Both the position numbers and the translations under genes were made by a program. Below are positions 18,197 to 26,555 of a DNA stretch of 64,000 nucleotides, piece by piece. Under the pieces are notes generated by a model. It had not been told where the DNA came from. It made no database searches and was given only the letters and a program-made list of their open reading frames with translations. The stretch comes from CAVOKN01 sp963696505. Its GTDB lineage: Bacteria > Pseudomonadota > Gammaproteobacteria > Burkholderiales > Rhodocyclaceae. Positions within the stretch are counted from its first letter, which is position 1, and each line of letters opens with the position of its first letter. The stretch lies in NCBI GenBank assembly GCA_963696505.1, contig CAVOKN010000025.1, positions 99,032 through 163,031 of the forward strand, read 5' to 3'.

Positions 18197-19335
18197 GCAC
18201 CTGGCGCTTCGTCCAGCCCGTCGACACTCTTAGCCTGCGCGGCAACAAGCTCTTCGGCGCTGCCGGCGATTTCGGCGAGTCCTTCTTCCCGCCCAAGCCG
18301 TCCGTGCTGGCCGGCGCGTTGCGGTCGCTGCTGCTTGCGCAGGCCGCGGACGAGATACCGGGTTTCGCTCGTGACAGCGTCCGGCTTTCTGACCCGCAGC
18401 TCGATCGCATCCTCGGCACGCCGGCCGAGCCTGGCGCGTTCGAGTTGCGCAGCGTCTTGCCGGCCTGCCGTGGCGGCGATGGCGAAACGCGCGTCCTGCT
18501 TCCCCTGCCCGCGGACCTGTTGGTCTTTGACGAGGGCGCCACCGTGTGCGCCATGACGCCGCAGGCGCTGCCTCCCGGCGTATCGGCCGGCATCCCGAAT
18601 GGCTTGCCCAAGGTGGCTGTTCTGCGACAGGCTGTTGCGGCCAAACCGGAAGGTGGCTGGCTTCTTTCCGAGGAGGGGATCGCGAACCATCTGGCCGGCG
18701 TGCCGGTGAGGGCCGAGCATCTCGTGAAGCAGTCGCAGCTATGGTCGCGCGAGCTTCGAGTCGGCATCGGTCTCTCTCGCGCGTCCCGCACTGCCGAGGA
18801 CCGCAAGTTGTTCACGGTCGAGCACACCGTTGCACGCCAGCCTGAACACGGCGGACTCGCTGTTGGGCTCGCGGTGGAATTGGCCGGCACGGAAGAGCGC
18901 CTGCCCGCAACCGGCTTCGTTCGGCTCGGGGGCGATGGGCGCGCGGCCGCGATTTCGCCAATGAGTCCACCCGCCATCACACCAGCGCTCGACGCCATTG
19001 TGCGCTCACGGCGCTTCCGGCTGATCCTTACCGCCCCCGGCCTGTTTGCCGCGGGCTGGCGGCCGACGCTTCCCGAAGGTCTCGAAACCGCACTCGCCTG
19101 CGCTGCCGTGCCCCGCTTCGAAGTGGTTTCGGGGTGGGACCTAGCGCGCTGGGCGCCCAAGGACGCCGAGCGCGCCGCACCCGCTGGCAGCGTCTACTGG
19201 TTCGACGATTTCCGCGGGGATCCCGGCAAGCTTGCCGAGTGGGTGGCAAACGGGCTTTGGGGTGACAATCCCGACCGTCAGCGCCGGGCCGAAGGATTCA
19301 ATCGGGCATGGCTCGCGGCCTGGCCGGAAAACTGA
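18193..19335 (+). CDS. cmr3: Cmr3 (Cas5-like subunit of type III-B complex)
   Basis: 380-residue protein matching Cmr3, the subunit that binds the 5' handle of the crRNA beside Cas10. N-terminal WRFVQPVDTLSLRGNKLFG and FFPPKPSVLAGALRSLLL are typical of Cmr3, as are the late VVSGWDLARWAPKDAERAAPAGSVYWF-type glycine/aromatic segments (about residues 315-340). The reading frame is intact, unlike all other core cmr genes here. Its ATG overlaps the stop of the cas10 remnant. With Cas10 and Cmr5 gone no complex can form in the usual way. Confidence 0.88.
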   Translation: MSTWRFVQPVDTLSLRGNKLFGAAGDFGESFFPPKPSVLAGALRSLLLAQAADEIPGFARDSVRLSDPQLDRILGTPAEPGAFELRSVLPACRGGDGETRVLLPLPADLLVFDEGATVCAMTPQALPPGVSAGIPNGLPKVAVLRQAVAAKPEGGWLLSEEGIANHLAGVPVRAEHLVKQSQLWSRELRVGIGLSRASRTAEDRKLFTVEHTVARQPEHGGLAVGLAVELAGTEERLPATGFVRLGGDGRAAAISPMSPPAITPALDAIVRSRRFRLILTAPGLFAAGWRPTLPEGLETALACAAVPRFEVVSGWDLARWAPKDAERAAPAGSVYWFDDFRGDPGKLAEWVANGLWGDNPDRQRRAEGFNRAWLAAWPEN

Positions 19336-19346
19336 AGGAGACGAAC

Positions 19347-19589
19347 ATGCGTGCGCATCGCATCAAGACCCACGTGACGCCCAATCAACCCCTCGTGGTG
19401 CCCCTGCCCGACGACATGCCGGAGGGGGATGTGGAAATCATCGTCCTGTATCCAGAGCCGGCATCCAGGCCCGGCAGCTTCTCCTCGCTGCGGGAATTCG
19501 ACGCCTGGTTGCGGCAGCAGCCGCCGGGCGAGCGCAGCAAGGAGGAAATAGATCGCCAGATCGAGGACGAGAGAGCCGCCTGGGACTGA
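19347..19589 (+). CDS. Putative antitoxin of a PIN toxin pair
   Basis: 80-residue acidic protein starting MRAHRIKTHVTPNQPLVVPL, with a C-terminal helix rich in charged residues (KEEIDRQIEDERAAWD). It has a Shine-Dalgarno sequence (AGGAG) and lies 2 bp before a PIN-domain gene. The layout is that of a toxin-antitoxin pair. The N-terminus could form a small beta-barrel or AbrB-like dimer; family not assigned with certainty. Confidence 0.65.
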   Translation: MRAHRIKTHVTPNQPLVVPLPDDMPEGDVEIIVLYPEPASRPGSFSSLREFDAWLRQQPPGERSKEEIDRQIEDERAAWD

Positions 19590-19591
19590 CC

Positions 19592-20008
19592 ATGCGGCGC
19601 GTTTACCTCGACTCGTGCATCGCGATCTACTACGTGGAGCACCACGCCACTCTGTCTGCGCGCGTGGCGACGGCGCTGTTTCCCGCCACGGGCGACCAGC
19701 CGGCGGCCGTCTTCTCCGATCTGACTCGCCTGGAATGCCGGGTGTTGCCGTTGCGGCAAGGCAAGCAGGCCCTGCTCGCCCGCTACGACGAGTTCTTCGA
19801 TCTACCGGATTGCATCAAGGCCGGAGTTGACACGGGGGTTTTCGACCTCGCGACGGAATTGCGGGCGCGGCACGGCCTCAAGACGCCGGACGCGCTGCAC
19901 CTTGCCGCCGCGCTGCGGGCCGGCTGAGACGAGTTCTGGACCAACGACGAGCGTCTGGCCAAGGCCGCTGCCGGCTGCATCGGCATCGTCGTGTTCGACG
20001 AGAAATAA
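19592..20008 (+). pseudogene. PIN-domain toxin with a premature TGA
   Basis: A PIN-domain ribonuclease of 138 codons. Visible features are RRVYLDSCIAIYYVE (first acidic residue), DLTRLECRVLP (Glu), and HGLKTPDALHLAAAL (Asp). A TGA at 19925-19927 (codon 112) stops translation just before the final acidic segment DEFWTNDERLAKAA, which continues in the same frame to TAA 20006-20008. One base change (for example from TGC or TGG) explains it. The truncated form lacks the last active-site Asp and is probably inactive. The pair is embedded between cmr3 and cmr4. Confidence 0.8.
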
Positions 20009-20018
20009 GGGAGCGCAA

Positions 20019-20951
20019 ATGTTCGAACAAACCCGCCTGTTGTTCCTCTATGCCGTCAGCCCGGTCCACATGGGCGCGGGGCAAGCCATCGGTGTCATTG
20101 ACAACCCCATACAGCGCGAGCGGCACACCGACCACCCGATGATGGCCGGCTCCGGCCTGAAGGGTGCGCTGCGGCATCATCTGGAGCGCCAATGGGACGC
20201 GCCGCGTGTGGTCAGCCTTTTCGGTCCCGAGTCCAACGCGTCGGACCATGCCGGTTGCGTGAGTTTCGGCGACGCGCAACTGGTGGCCTTCCCGGTGAGA
20301 AGCCTCAAGCGTGCCTTCGTCTATGCCACGTCTCCGGTGGCGCTCGGGCGGCTCAAGCGCCTCGCCACGCTGGCGGGTTGCGCGCCGGCCTGGGAGGTGC
20401 CCGAGGTCGCCACCGAGCATGCGGTGGTTATCGATACTGGCGTTCTGACCAGTGGCCGGCTGGTGCTGGAGGCGTTCGACTTCGCGGCCCATGAGTCCGA
20501 CAAGCTGAAGACCATCGCCGATTGGCTGGCCGAAAACGCACTGCCGCACGGCCCGGCCCACGAACACTTCCGCGAGAAGATGCGCGCCGACCTGGTACTG
20601 CTGCCCGACGATGCCTTCAGCCACTTCGTGAGAAATGCCACCGTCGTGGAAGCACATGTGCGGATCGACAACGATACGGGCACTGCCGCGGACACCGGCC
20701 TGTTCTACACGGAGAGCCTGCCCCCCGAAAGCCCGCTGGTTTCCCCGGTGCTGGCCTCGGTTGAGCGTAGCTCGAAGAAGGGGCGCAAGGGTGAGCCGCT
20801 GACGGCGAAGCAGGTGATGCAGACTCTCGTGACCGGCTACGACACGGAGGAGGGCGAAGCTGTGGCGCCCAAGCCCGGCCTCGACGGGGCCTTGATATAC
20901 CGATTACGGGTAGCCTTTACGTTATTGCGAAGGACTGGAAATTTGGGGTGA
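20019..20951 (+). pseudogene. cmr4: Cmr4 (Cas7-like backbone), 3' end replaced by IS-flanking DNA
   Basis: Begins MFEQTRLLFLYAVSPVHMGAG, the Cmr4 hallmark, with the RAMP segments RERHTDHPMMAGSGLKGALR and LFYTESLPPESPLVSP. Cmr4 forms the helical backbone of the complex and cuts target RNA with an Asp in its thumb region. Homology is lost around 20897 (after GLDGALI). The family's C-terminal IGGxxTxGRG loop is missing and the frame runs about 18 codons into foreign DNA before stopping. The gene end, cmr5 and the start of cmr6 were removed in the same event that left the IS DNA at 20.9-23.6 kb. Confidence 0.85.
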
Positions 20952-21022
20952 GCAAGGATTGTAGTGCGTGACGATGAGTGGTCTTGGTTTGGCTCAGGCA
21001 GGACTGGATGGCGGTGGTAAAT
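20898..21022. other. Unassigned 125 bp between cmr4 and IS1595-like element
   Basis: A/T-richer than the surroundings and without a convincing gene. It does not match the left end of the IS607 element at 44.4 kb. It may be the remnant of another insertion sequence or a small non-autonomous element. Confidence 0.4.
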
Positions 21023-21105
21023 GCGGCATTATGTAGCACGCACCCCAAGACCCTGAGTTGCTGGTAGGCCAGAATGTCCCGGAATTTGATGAACGGGAGG
21101 CATTC

Positions 21106-21537
21106 ATGGCTGAATCCATCGTCGTGTCCGGCCTGGTGGCGAAGCACCGGGAGATCGCCGGGTGGATCGACCATCATCGCAAGGAAATCGAGCGCCTGGG
21201 CGCGGAGCTCACGCACCTGGACGCCACCCTCAAGCTGTTCTCCCCCGATCTGGACCTGCGTTCGCTCAAGCCGAAGGCGCCCAGACAACGCAACGTCGTC
21301 TTCCGCTCCGGCGAAGTGCCGCGCTTCATCCTCGATGCCCTGCGCGAAGCCGGGCGCCCTCTCGCCGGCCACGCCCTGGCCGAGCGGGCCGTGGCGCTCA
21401 AGGGCCTGGACAGCACCCCGGAAACACTGCGCGCCGTGCAGAAGTCCCTCACCACCGCCCTCAAGACCATCGCCGGCAAGGGCACGATCACCGAAGGCCC
21501 GATGCAGGGACAGGCCCGCACCTGGCGCATCGCCTGA
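21106..21537 (+). CDS. Passenger protein of the IS1595-type element, unknown function
   Basis: 143 residues, starting at ATG 21106 behind GGGAGG. The N-terminal half is a charged helix (HREIAGWIDHHRKEIERLGA), probably a coiled coil. The C-terminal half (about 70-143) looks like a winged-helix DNA-binding domain (EVPRFILDALREAGRPLAGH then ITEGPMQGQARTWRIA). It lies fully within the element's inverted repeats and converges on the transposase with a 1-bp gap. It could regulate transposition or be a cargo gene; no known function recognised. Confidence 0.6.
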   Translation: MAESIVVSGLVAKHREIAGWIDHHRKEIERLGAELTHLDATLKLFSPDLDLRSLKPKAPRQRNVVFRSGEVPRFILDALREAGRPLAGHALAERAVALKGLDSTPETLRAVQKSLTTALKTIAGKGTITEGPMQGQARTWRIA

Positions 21538-21538
21538 G

Positions 21539-22588
21539 CTACGCCGCCAGGCGCTCGTCTTCGCGCTTGTTGCCCTGCCAGTAGCCGCACCAGTCCCGGC
21601 TCGTGGGGGTGTGCGCGCAGCGGGTGACGATGTCGTTGAAGATCCTGCCGTTCGCCCAGCGCCGAGTGTCCTCCCGGTACGCGATCTCGTTGGCGTACAC
21701 GTCCAGGTACTTCACGCTCACCTTGTGGATCTGGCCGATCTGCATCCGGCGCAAGCGGCTGAAGTAGCTCTCCGCCTGATTGTTCGTCGTGCCGTCCTCG
21801 GCCCGGTACTCCTGGCTGTGGTTCACGCGACGCACCGCGTACTTGGCGTGAAGCAGGTCGTAGGCGTCGGATTCGTCGGCGCAGAGCACGGCACCGGCGG
21901 CGACGTGCTCGGGCACCAGCTTGCCCATGGCGGCCTGAGTCTCCTTCTTGACGATGAAAGTCAGGGTGCGCTTCGCGCCCACGCCTTCATCGTTGGCGGC
22001 GTGGCACTCGCGCATCACCACGATGCAGCGCTTGTCGGGTGACTGGTTCTCGGCCAGCCGGCGGTCCGCCCGGTCCTCCTTGCGGTTCTCGGACGCACGA
22101 TTGCCGCCCACGTAGGCGCCGTCCATGTGCACCTCGCCCTGGAGCGGCTGGTCGTCCATCGGGTGCAGGGATTCGCGCAACTTGTGCAGGAGGACGTAGG
22201 CGCTCTTGTGCTGCACGCCCAGGTCGCGTGCCATCTGCAGGGCAGAGATGCCCTTGACCGCGTTGGTGTAGAGCAAGGCGGCGGCCAGGTACAGGCGCAG
22301 GGGCAGCTTGTGGTGCGCGAACAGGGTGCCGCTGGTCACGGAGAAATCGTCGCCGCAGGCCGCGCAGCGCCAGATCAGGCGCGCCGGGCGGAAGTAGTGC
22401 CTGTGGATCGTGCCGCAGTGCGGGCACGTCACTTCCTCGCCGTCGCCCCAGCGCATGCGCCGGAACAGGGCGAAGGCGTCCAGATCAGTCATCGCCAGCA
22501 CCTGCGGCAGCGACAGGGTGCGGGCTTCGGCTTTCAGAAGGAAGTGCAGCGGCATGTGTAGCCCCAAGGTGGTGGTCTTGAGGCTCAT
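21539..22588 (-). CDS. IS1595-family transposase (ISXO2-like DDE with zinc ribbon)
   Basis: 349 residues. An N-terminal zinc ribbon (CPHCGTIHRHYFRPARLIW then CAACGDDF) precedes the typical TSGTLFAHHKLPLRLYLAA. The ISXO2-like catalytic domain shows VHMDGAYVGG (first Asp), VLCADESDAY (second Asp) and NNQAESYFSRLRR (acidic third position). Full-length for the family and without breaks, so probably active. Confidence 0.92.
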   Translation of the reverse strand: MSLKTTTLGLHMPLHFLLKAEARTLSLPQVLAMTDLDAFALFRRMRWGDGEEVTCPHCGTIHRHYFRPARLIWRCAACGDDFSVTSGTLFAHHKLPLRLYLAAALLYTNAVKGISALQMARDLGVQHKSAYVLLHKLRESLHPMDDQPLQGEVHMDGAYVGGNRASENRKEDRADRRLAENQSPDKRCIVVMRECHAANDEGVGAKRTLTFIVKKETQAAMGKLVPEHVAAGAVLCADESDAYDLLHAKYAVRRVNHSQEYRAEDGTTNNQAESYFSRLRRMQIGQIHKVSVKYLDVYANEIAYREDTRRWANGRIFNDIVTRCAHTPTSRDWCGYWQGNKREDERLAA

Positions 22589-22674
22589 TCTGCGCCGGGC
22601 GGAGGCTCATACCGTGAGCCTGACGCTCACCACAGGCCATCCGGCCTCCTTGGGGTAGCTGCTACATAATGCCG

Positions 22675-23599
22675 CAAGATTGGCGATGTGTCGATGCGTG
22701 AGGCGCTGCGTTTCAAGGGAAAGATTCTCGGGGCAACGGTATCGCGCACTGCCGAGCGCTGGTTCGTTGCCATCCAGGTCGAGGTGCCCGATGCCGTGTT
22801 TTACCGACAACGCAATGGCAATGCGATTGAAGGCGTCGATCTGGGCATCAAGGCCGCAGCCACGCTGTCCAGCGGCGAGGCCATTGAGGCACCCAAACCG
22901 CTCAAGGCGGCGTTGCGCCGGCTGAAGATTCGTGGACGGCGTCTGAGCCGCAAAGTGGAAGCGGCGAAGGTCAAGGCCGGGTTTGTACCCAAGGCCAATC
23001 TGCCCAAAGGCACGAAACTTCCTGCTTCGAACAATCGCAAGAAGTCTGCTGCGACATTGGCAAGGCTGCACGCCCGCGTTGCCAATGTCCGAGCGGATTT
23101 CACCCACAAGCTCACGATCCGGCTCTGCCGCAAAAACCAAGCGGTGGTGATCGAGGATTTGAACGTCAAGGGCATGCTGGCGAACGATAAACTCGCCCGC
23201 GCCATCAGCGACGTGGGCTTTGGGATGTTTCGCTTGAAGCTCGAATACAAGGCTGAACGTTACGGCACCCGGCTGGTCATTGCTGATCGCTGGTATCCGA
23301 GCAGCCGCTTGTGTTCGGTCTGTGGCTGGAAAAACGAGGCGTTGGCCTTGCGCGACCGGGAATGGACGTGTGCGCAGTGCGGCACACACCATGACCGCGA
23401 TCTCAACGCGGCACGCAACCTCGAACGGCTGGCAACCGCAACTGCCCTACCCGTGGCGAGTCCGTCCGGCAACGGCGGCGCTGCCTCTGGAATGGTTCCA
23501 GAGACAGCCGGGAAAGTCACGCCTGTCAAATACGAATGTGGTCAGCAAGACACGTCGGGGCAGGAAAAGAACCGTGCGCATATTTGCGCACTTTCTTGA
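22675..23599 (+). pseudogene. tnpB: TnpB, 5'-truncated copy
   Basis: Carries the C-terminal two thirds (about 307 codons) of the RNA-guided nuclease found complete at 45374. RuvC residues are all present (EGVDLGIK, VIEDLNVKG, HDRDLNAARN), as is the four-Cys zinc finger. The N-terminal recognition part is lost. An in-frame ATG near 22688 or 22694 could start a short product. One residue differs from the full copy (Trp for Gly after TAER). Confidence 0.9.
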
Positions 23600-23611
23600 T
23601 AGCAGAATCGG
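22675..23611 (+). mobile_element. 3' remnant of an IS607-type element (tnpB end and right end)
   Basis: Matches 45823-46759 at a constant offset of 23148 bp, with only one base difference noticed. The right boundary is the point where the two copies diverge, after AGAATCGG. Everything left of tnpB codon 150 is missing and replaced by the IS1595-like element. Confidence 0.92.
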
Positions 23612-24172
23612 CTCGTGGTCGAGATCATGACGCCCCACGGCGACTACTACCAGGGAAAGAGCACGCCCCACGACGCGGGCAAGCCGAATCCGATCCCCTT
23701 TCTCGCCGTGCCCGCGGGCTCGGCTTTCCGCTTCGTCGTCGGTTTCGAGCAGGCGCTGTGGCCGAAACACCTCCCGCAGCCGGCGGACTGGAAAGCCCTG
23801 CTCGGCCGCATCTTCGAGCGCGCCTTCGACTGGCTCGGCTTCGGCGCGAAGACCGCGGTGGGTTACGGCGCGATGGAACGATTGAAGGCGGAGGAAATCG
23901 CCGCAACCAGAGCGGCTGTGGAAAAAGCCGCGCTGCGCTGCGAATGGGTCGAAGCGACGGTTCGGGAACTCGCCGCCAAGAATCGGGCGAGTGAGTCCGA
24001 CACGCTGCGCGGAAAGGGATTGGCGGAAGCCTGGGTTGCGCTCACCGATCCTGCGCTCAAGGCCCGGGCGCTCGCGGACATCCGGGCACGCTGGCAGGCG
24101 GAAGGCTGGTGGGATGCGCCAACGGGGGGCGCCGCGAAGAAGGCACGCGCCCTCTACGAGTCCGGACACTGA
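23612..24172 (+). pseudogene. cmr6: Cmr6, 5'-truncated by the IS607 remnant
   Basis: The reading frame after the IS607 end gives VVEIMTPHGDYYQGKSTPHD, PNPIPFLAVPAGSAFRF and WLGFGAKTAVGYGAM, the signature C-terminal half of Cmr6, a Cas7-like subunit near the 3' end of the crRNA. The N-terminal RAMP half is missing, and an open frame enters from IS DNA, so a GTG at 23615 may start translation. About 185 codons remain. The last about 85 residues form a charged helical tail. Confidence 0.85.
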
Positions 24173-24180
24173 TCGCGGTC

Positions 24181-24399
24181 ATGACCGACTTCTCCCGCAT
24201 CATCGGCCGCCGCCAGCCCCCGCTCGCCGGCATCCTGCGCCCGCCCACCGACGAGGAACGCGCCTGGGTCAAGGCCATGGCGCAGCGGCACACATGCGTG
24301 CCCAGGGGCGTGTTCCGCTATCGCAGTCACACGGAAGCGAACGCCGACTGGGAGCTCTGGCAGGCCGCCGCGATCACCGAGGTCGCGCGTCTTGACTGA
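24181..24399 (+). CDS. Small hypothetical protein, possible antitoxin partner
   Basis: 72-residue basic protein (MTDFSRIIGRRQPPLAGILR...) starting 9 bp behind cmr6. Its end overlaps the start of the nucleotidyltransferase gene by 8 bp, the layout of small-antitoxin/NTase-toxin pairs. No family recognised. Confidence 0.55.
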   Translation: MTDFSRIIGRRQPPLAGILRPPTDEERAWVKAMAQRHTCVPRGVFRYRSHTEANADWELWQAAAITEVARLD

Positions 24400-24895
24400 A
24401 CCGCTCTACACCCGGCCTGCGCTGTGGGATGACGTCCTGAACCTGGCGCGGCGCCTCAATCGCCACGGCGCGCGTTATGTGCTGGTCGGTGGCTACGCGC
24501 TGGCCGCTCATGGCTTCACGCGCATGACCACCGACATCGACATCGCCGTGGCACCGGAAGCCGAGAACAACCGGCGCTGGATAGCGGCCCTCGCCGAATT
24601 GCCCGATGGGGCGGCGCAGGCCCTCGTCGGGGAGGACGACCCGTTCCAGGGCGAGCTCCTGCAAGCGATCCGCATCAACGACGAATTCACCGTCGATGTC
24701 ATGCCTAGCTTCGCCGGCGTTGCTTTCGAAACGCTGGCTCATCATGCCGCCGTCCTGGCGTTCGAGGGCGAGCGCATCCCGGTGCTCGACCTTGCCGGCC
24801 TGCTGTTCACCAAGCAGGGGGAGCGCCCCAAGGATCAGGCAGATGCGGCACTGCTGCGCGCGGCGCTCGCCGCCCGTTCCGGAAAGACGCCATGA
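24392..24895 (+). CDS. Nucleotidyltransferase of AbiEii/MNT superfamily
   Basis: 167 residues with a polymerase-beta-like core: YVLVGGYALAAHGFTRMTTD contains the G-G motif and is followed by IDIAVAPE (TDIDI acidic pair), then FTVDVMPSFAGV (third Asp) and FTKQGERPKDQADA near the end. Such enzymes act as toxins that transfer nucleotides to tRNA or as kinase-like partners in TA and Abi systems. Overlaps both neighbours, so likely co-translated with the small ORF before it and the CARF gene behind it. Confidence 0.75.
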   Translation: MTEPLYTRPALWDDVLNLARRLNRHGARYVLVGGYALAAHGFTRMTTDIDIAVAPEAENNRRWIAALAELPDGAAQALVGEDDPFQGELLQAIRINDEFTVDVMPSFAGVAFETLAHHAAVLAFEGERIPVLDLAGLLFTKQGERPKDQADAALLRAALAARSGKTP

Positions 24896-26172
24896 CGACC
24901 ATTCTCCTCGCCACCGTCGGCGGCTCGCACCAGCCGATCGTCACCGCGATCCGCGCCAACCGCCCCGAGCACGTCTTCTTCTTCTGCACCGATCGCGATC
25001 CGGCCACCGGCCAGCCGGGCTCGCGCGTGCAGATCGAGGGCAAGGGCGCCTGCATCAAGGCCGCGCCGAAGGACGACAAGCCGACCCTGACCAACATCCC
25101 GGCGCAATGCGGCCTCGCCGATGCCGATTGGGAACTGCGCATCGTGCCGGCGGACGACCTGGACGGCGCCTTTTCCGCCATGCGCGCCGCGCTGGCCGAG
25201 CTGCGCGGCCGCTTTCCGGCGGCGCGGCTGCTCGCCGACTACACCGGCGGCACCAAGACCATGACCGCCGCGCTGGTGCTCGCGGCCCTGGAAAGCGCCG
25301 ATGTCGAACTCGGTCTGGTCACCGGCAGCCGCGGCGATCTGGTGCGGGTGGCCGACGGCACACAGGGCGCTGCCGCGGCGTCGGTCAACGGCGTGCGCCT
25401 GGCCCGCGCGATGCAGCCCTACCTCGATGCCTGGCGGCGCCACGCCTACTCCGAGGCCGCCGACGGGCTGGCGGCGCTGCCCGCGCCGCGCCAGCCCGGC
25501 CTGCGCGCGGCGCGGGACCGTGCGCGCGATCTCTCCGCCGCCTTCGCCGCCTGGGACCGCTTCGACCACCGTGCTGCCGCGGCGCTGTTCGATCTCTATG
25601 CCGGCGTCGCGGCGCCAGTGCTCGGCGCCTGGTACGCACCGCTGCGCGTGCTCGCCGGAAGCGACTCGCCCAAGCGCACCGGCCTGCTGATCTGGGACCT
25701 GTGGCTCAACGCGCTGCGCCGCGCCGCCGACGGCCGCCATGACGACGCCGTGGCGCGCGTCTATCGCGTCATCGAATGGAGCGCGCAATGGCTGCTGGAA
25801 ACGCGTGCCGGGTTGCGCACCGCCGACCTGCCGGCGGAAGTTGCTGCGGCGGCGGGCATCGCGCCGGGGCGCGACGGCCGCTTTCAGGCGGGCCTGTGGG
25901 CGGCGTGGCAACTGGTGGAGAAGCACGTCGGCGGGCCGGCGGCGCAGTTCATCGCGGCGCAGCGCAGTTCCATGCTCGACCACCTGCGCCGGCGCAACGA
26001 CTCCATCCTCGCCCACGGTTTTGCGCCCGTCGGGAAGGCCGAATGGCGTGCGTTGCAGGAGTGGTTCGAATCGTCCTTCGTCCCGATGCTGCGAGAGGAA
26101 CTGCGGAGCGCCGGGCTGCGGGAGGCATCCCCTCAGTTGCCGGACGCATTCCCGGCGCTCTGCAGCGCCTGA
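24892..26172 (+). CDS. Csm6-like CARF-HEPN ribonuclease (TIGR02710 family)
   Basis: 426-residue type III CRISPR ancillary effector. The N-terminal CARF domain (about 1-150) begins TTILLATVGGSHQPIVTAI and has DYTGGTKTMTAALVLAAL, the ligand-binding GGTKTM loop for cyclic oligoadenylate. The C-terminal helical domain carries the HEPN nuclease motif R-x6-H in RRRNDSILAHGF. On binding cOA made by Cas10 such proteins degrade RNA non-specifically. It is intact and overlaps the NTase gene by 4 bp. With cas10 gutted in this locus it would need cOA from another Cas10 in the genome. Confidence 0.85.
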   Translation: MTTILLATVGGSHQPIVTAIRANRPEHVFFFCTDRDPATGQPGSRVQIEGKGACIKAAPKDDKPTLTNIPAQCGLADADWELRIVPADDLDGAFSAMRAALAELRGRFPAARLLADYTGGTKTMTAALVLAALESADVELGLVTGSRGDLVRVADGTQGAAAASVNGVRLARAMQPYLDAWRRHAYSEAADGLAALPAPRQPGLRAARDRARDLSAAFAAWDRFDHRAAAALFDLYAGVAAPVLGAWYAPLRVLAGSDSPKRTGLLIWDLWLNALRRAADGRHDDAVARVYRVIEWSAQWLLETRAGLRTADLPAEVAAAAGIAPGRDGRFQAGLWAAWQLVEKHVGGPAAQFIAAQRSSMLDHLRRRNDSILAHGFAPVGKAEWRALQEWFESSFVPMLREELRSAGLREASPQLPDAFPALCSA

Positions 26173-26243
26173 CTTGGCATCCCGAGGTACGATGGCAACC
26201 GTCGTCGTTCGTTCCCCTGCCTGCGGACCTTGAAGGAAAGTGC

Positions 26244-26555
26244 ATGATTACCCCGGAGCAAATCGAATCTGCGGTTCACGCGATCGTCGACGCCGCGAAT
26301 CCGGAACGAATCGTTCTATTCGGCTCCTATGCCCGCGGCGACGCGACCGATGACTCCGATCTGGACCTTCTCGTTATCGAGCGGGAGGTGAAGGACCGCG
26401 CCAAGGAAATGGTGCGCCTGCGCCGCGCCGTCAGGCCGCTGCGAGTTCCGGTCGATGTGCTGGTGTTCTCCGCCGACGAGGTTGCCAAGTGGGGCAGCCA
26501 GCCGGGTAGCGCACTGTACTGGGCGCTGCGCGAGGGGACGGTGGTCCATGGCTGA
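26244..26555 (+). CDS. MNT-domain nucleotidyltransferase antitoxin (MntA-like)
   Basis: 103 residues, minimal nucleotidyltransferase with GSYARGDATDDSDLDLLV (GSxxRG...DxD) and a third Asp in VPVDVLVFS. In MNT/HEPN pairs this enzyme AMPylates the HEPN toxin and neutralises it. Overlaps the HEPN gene by 8 bp. A separate Shine-Dalgarno sequence (AAGGAAAG) lies ahead of its ATG. Confidence 0.85.
   Translation: MITPEQIESAVHAIVDAANPERIVLFGSYARGDATDDSDLDLLVIEREVKDRAKEMVRLRRAVRPLRVPVDVLVFSADEVAKWGSQPGSALYWALREGTVVHG

Larger units (their letters stand above)
21023..22675. mobile_element. IS1595-family element with terminal inverted repeats
   Basis: Ends are near-perfect inverted repeats: left GCGGCATTATGTAGCA at 21023 with ACCCCAAG to 21049, right the complement from 22649 to 22675. 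Inside are a passenger gene (+) and an ISXO2-like transposase (-), in convergent orientation. The eight bases outside each end differ (TGGTAAAT and AAGATTGG), so no target duplication remains. On the right it abuts tnpB at an internal position, but the matching left part of tnpB is not on its left. A deletion or recombination must have followed insertion. Confidence 0.85.

Noticed and set aside
20917..21372. 151-codon - strand frame across the left end of the IS1595-like element
   Set aside because: Crosses the inverted repeat and overlaps the passenger gene on the other strand; no protein-like features.
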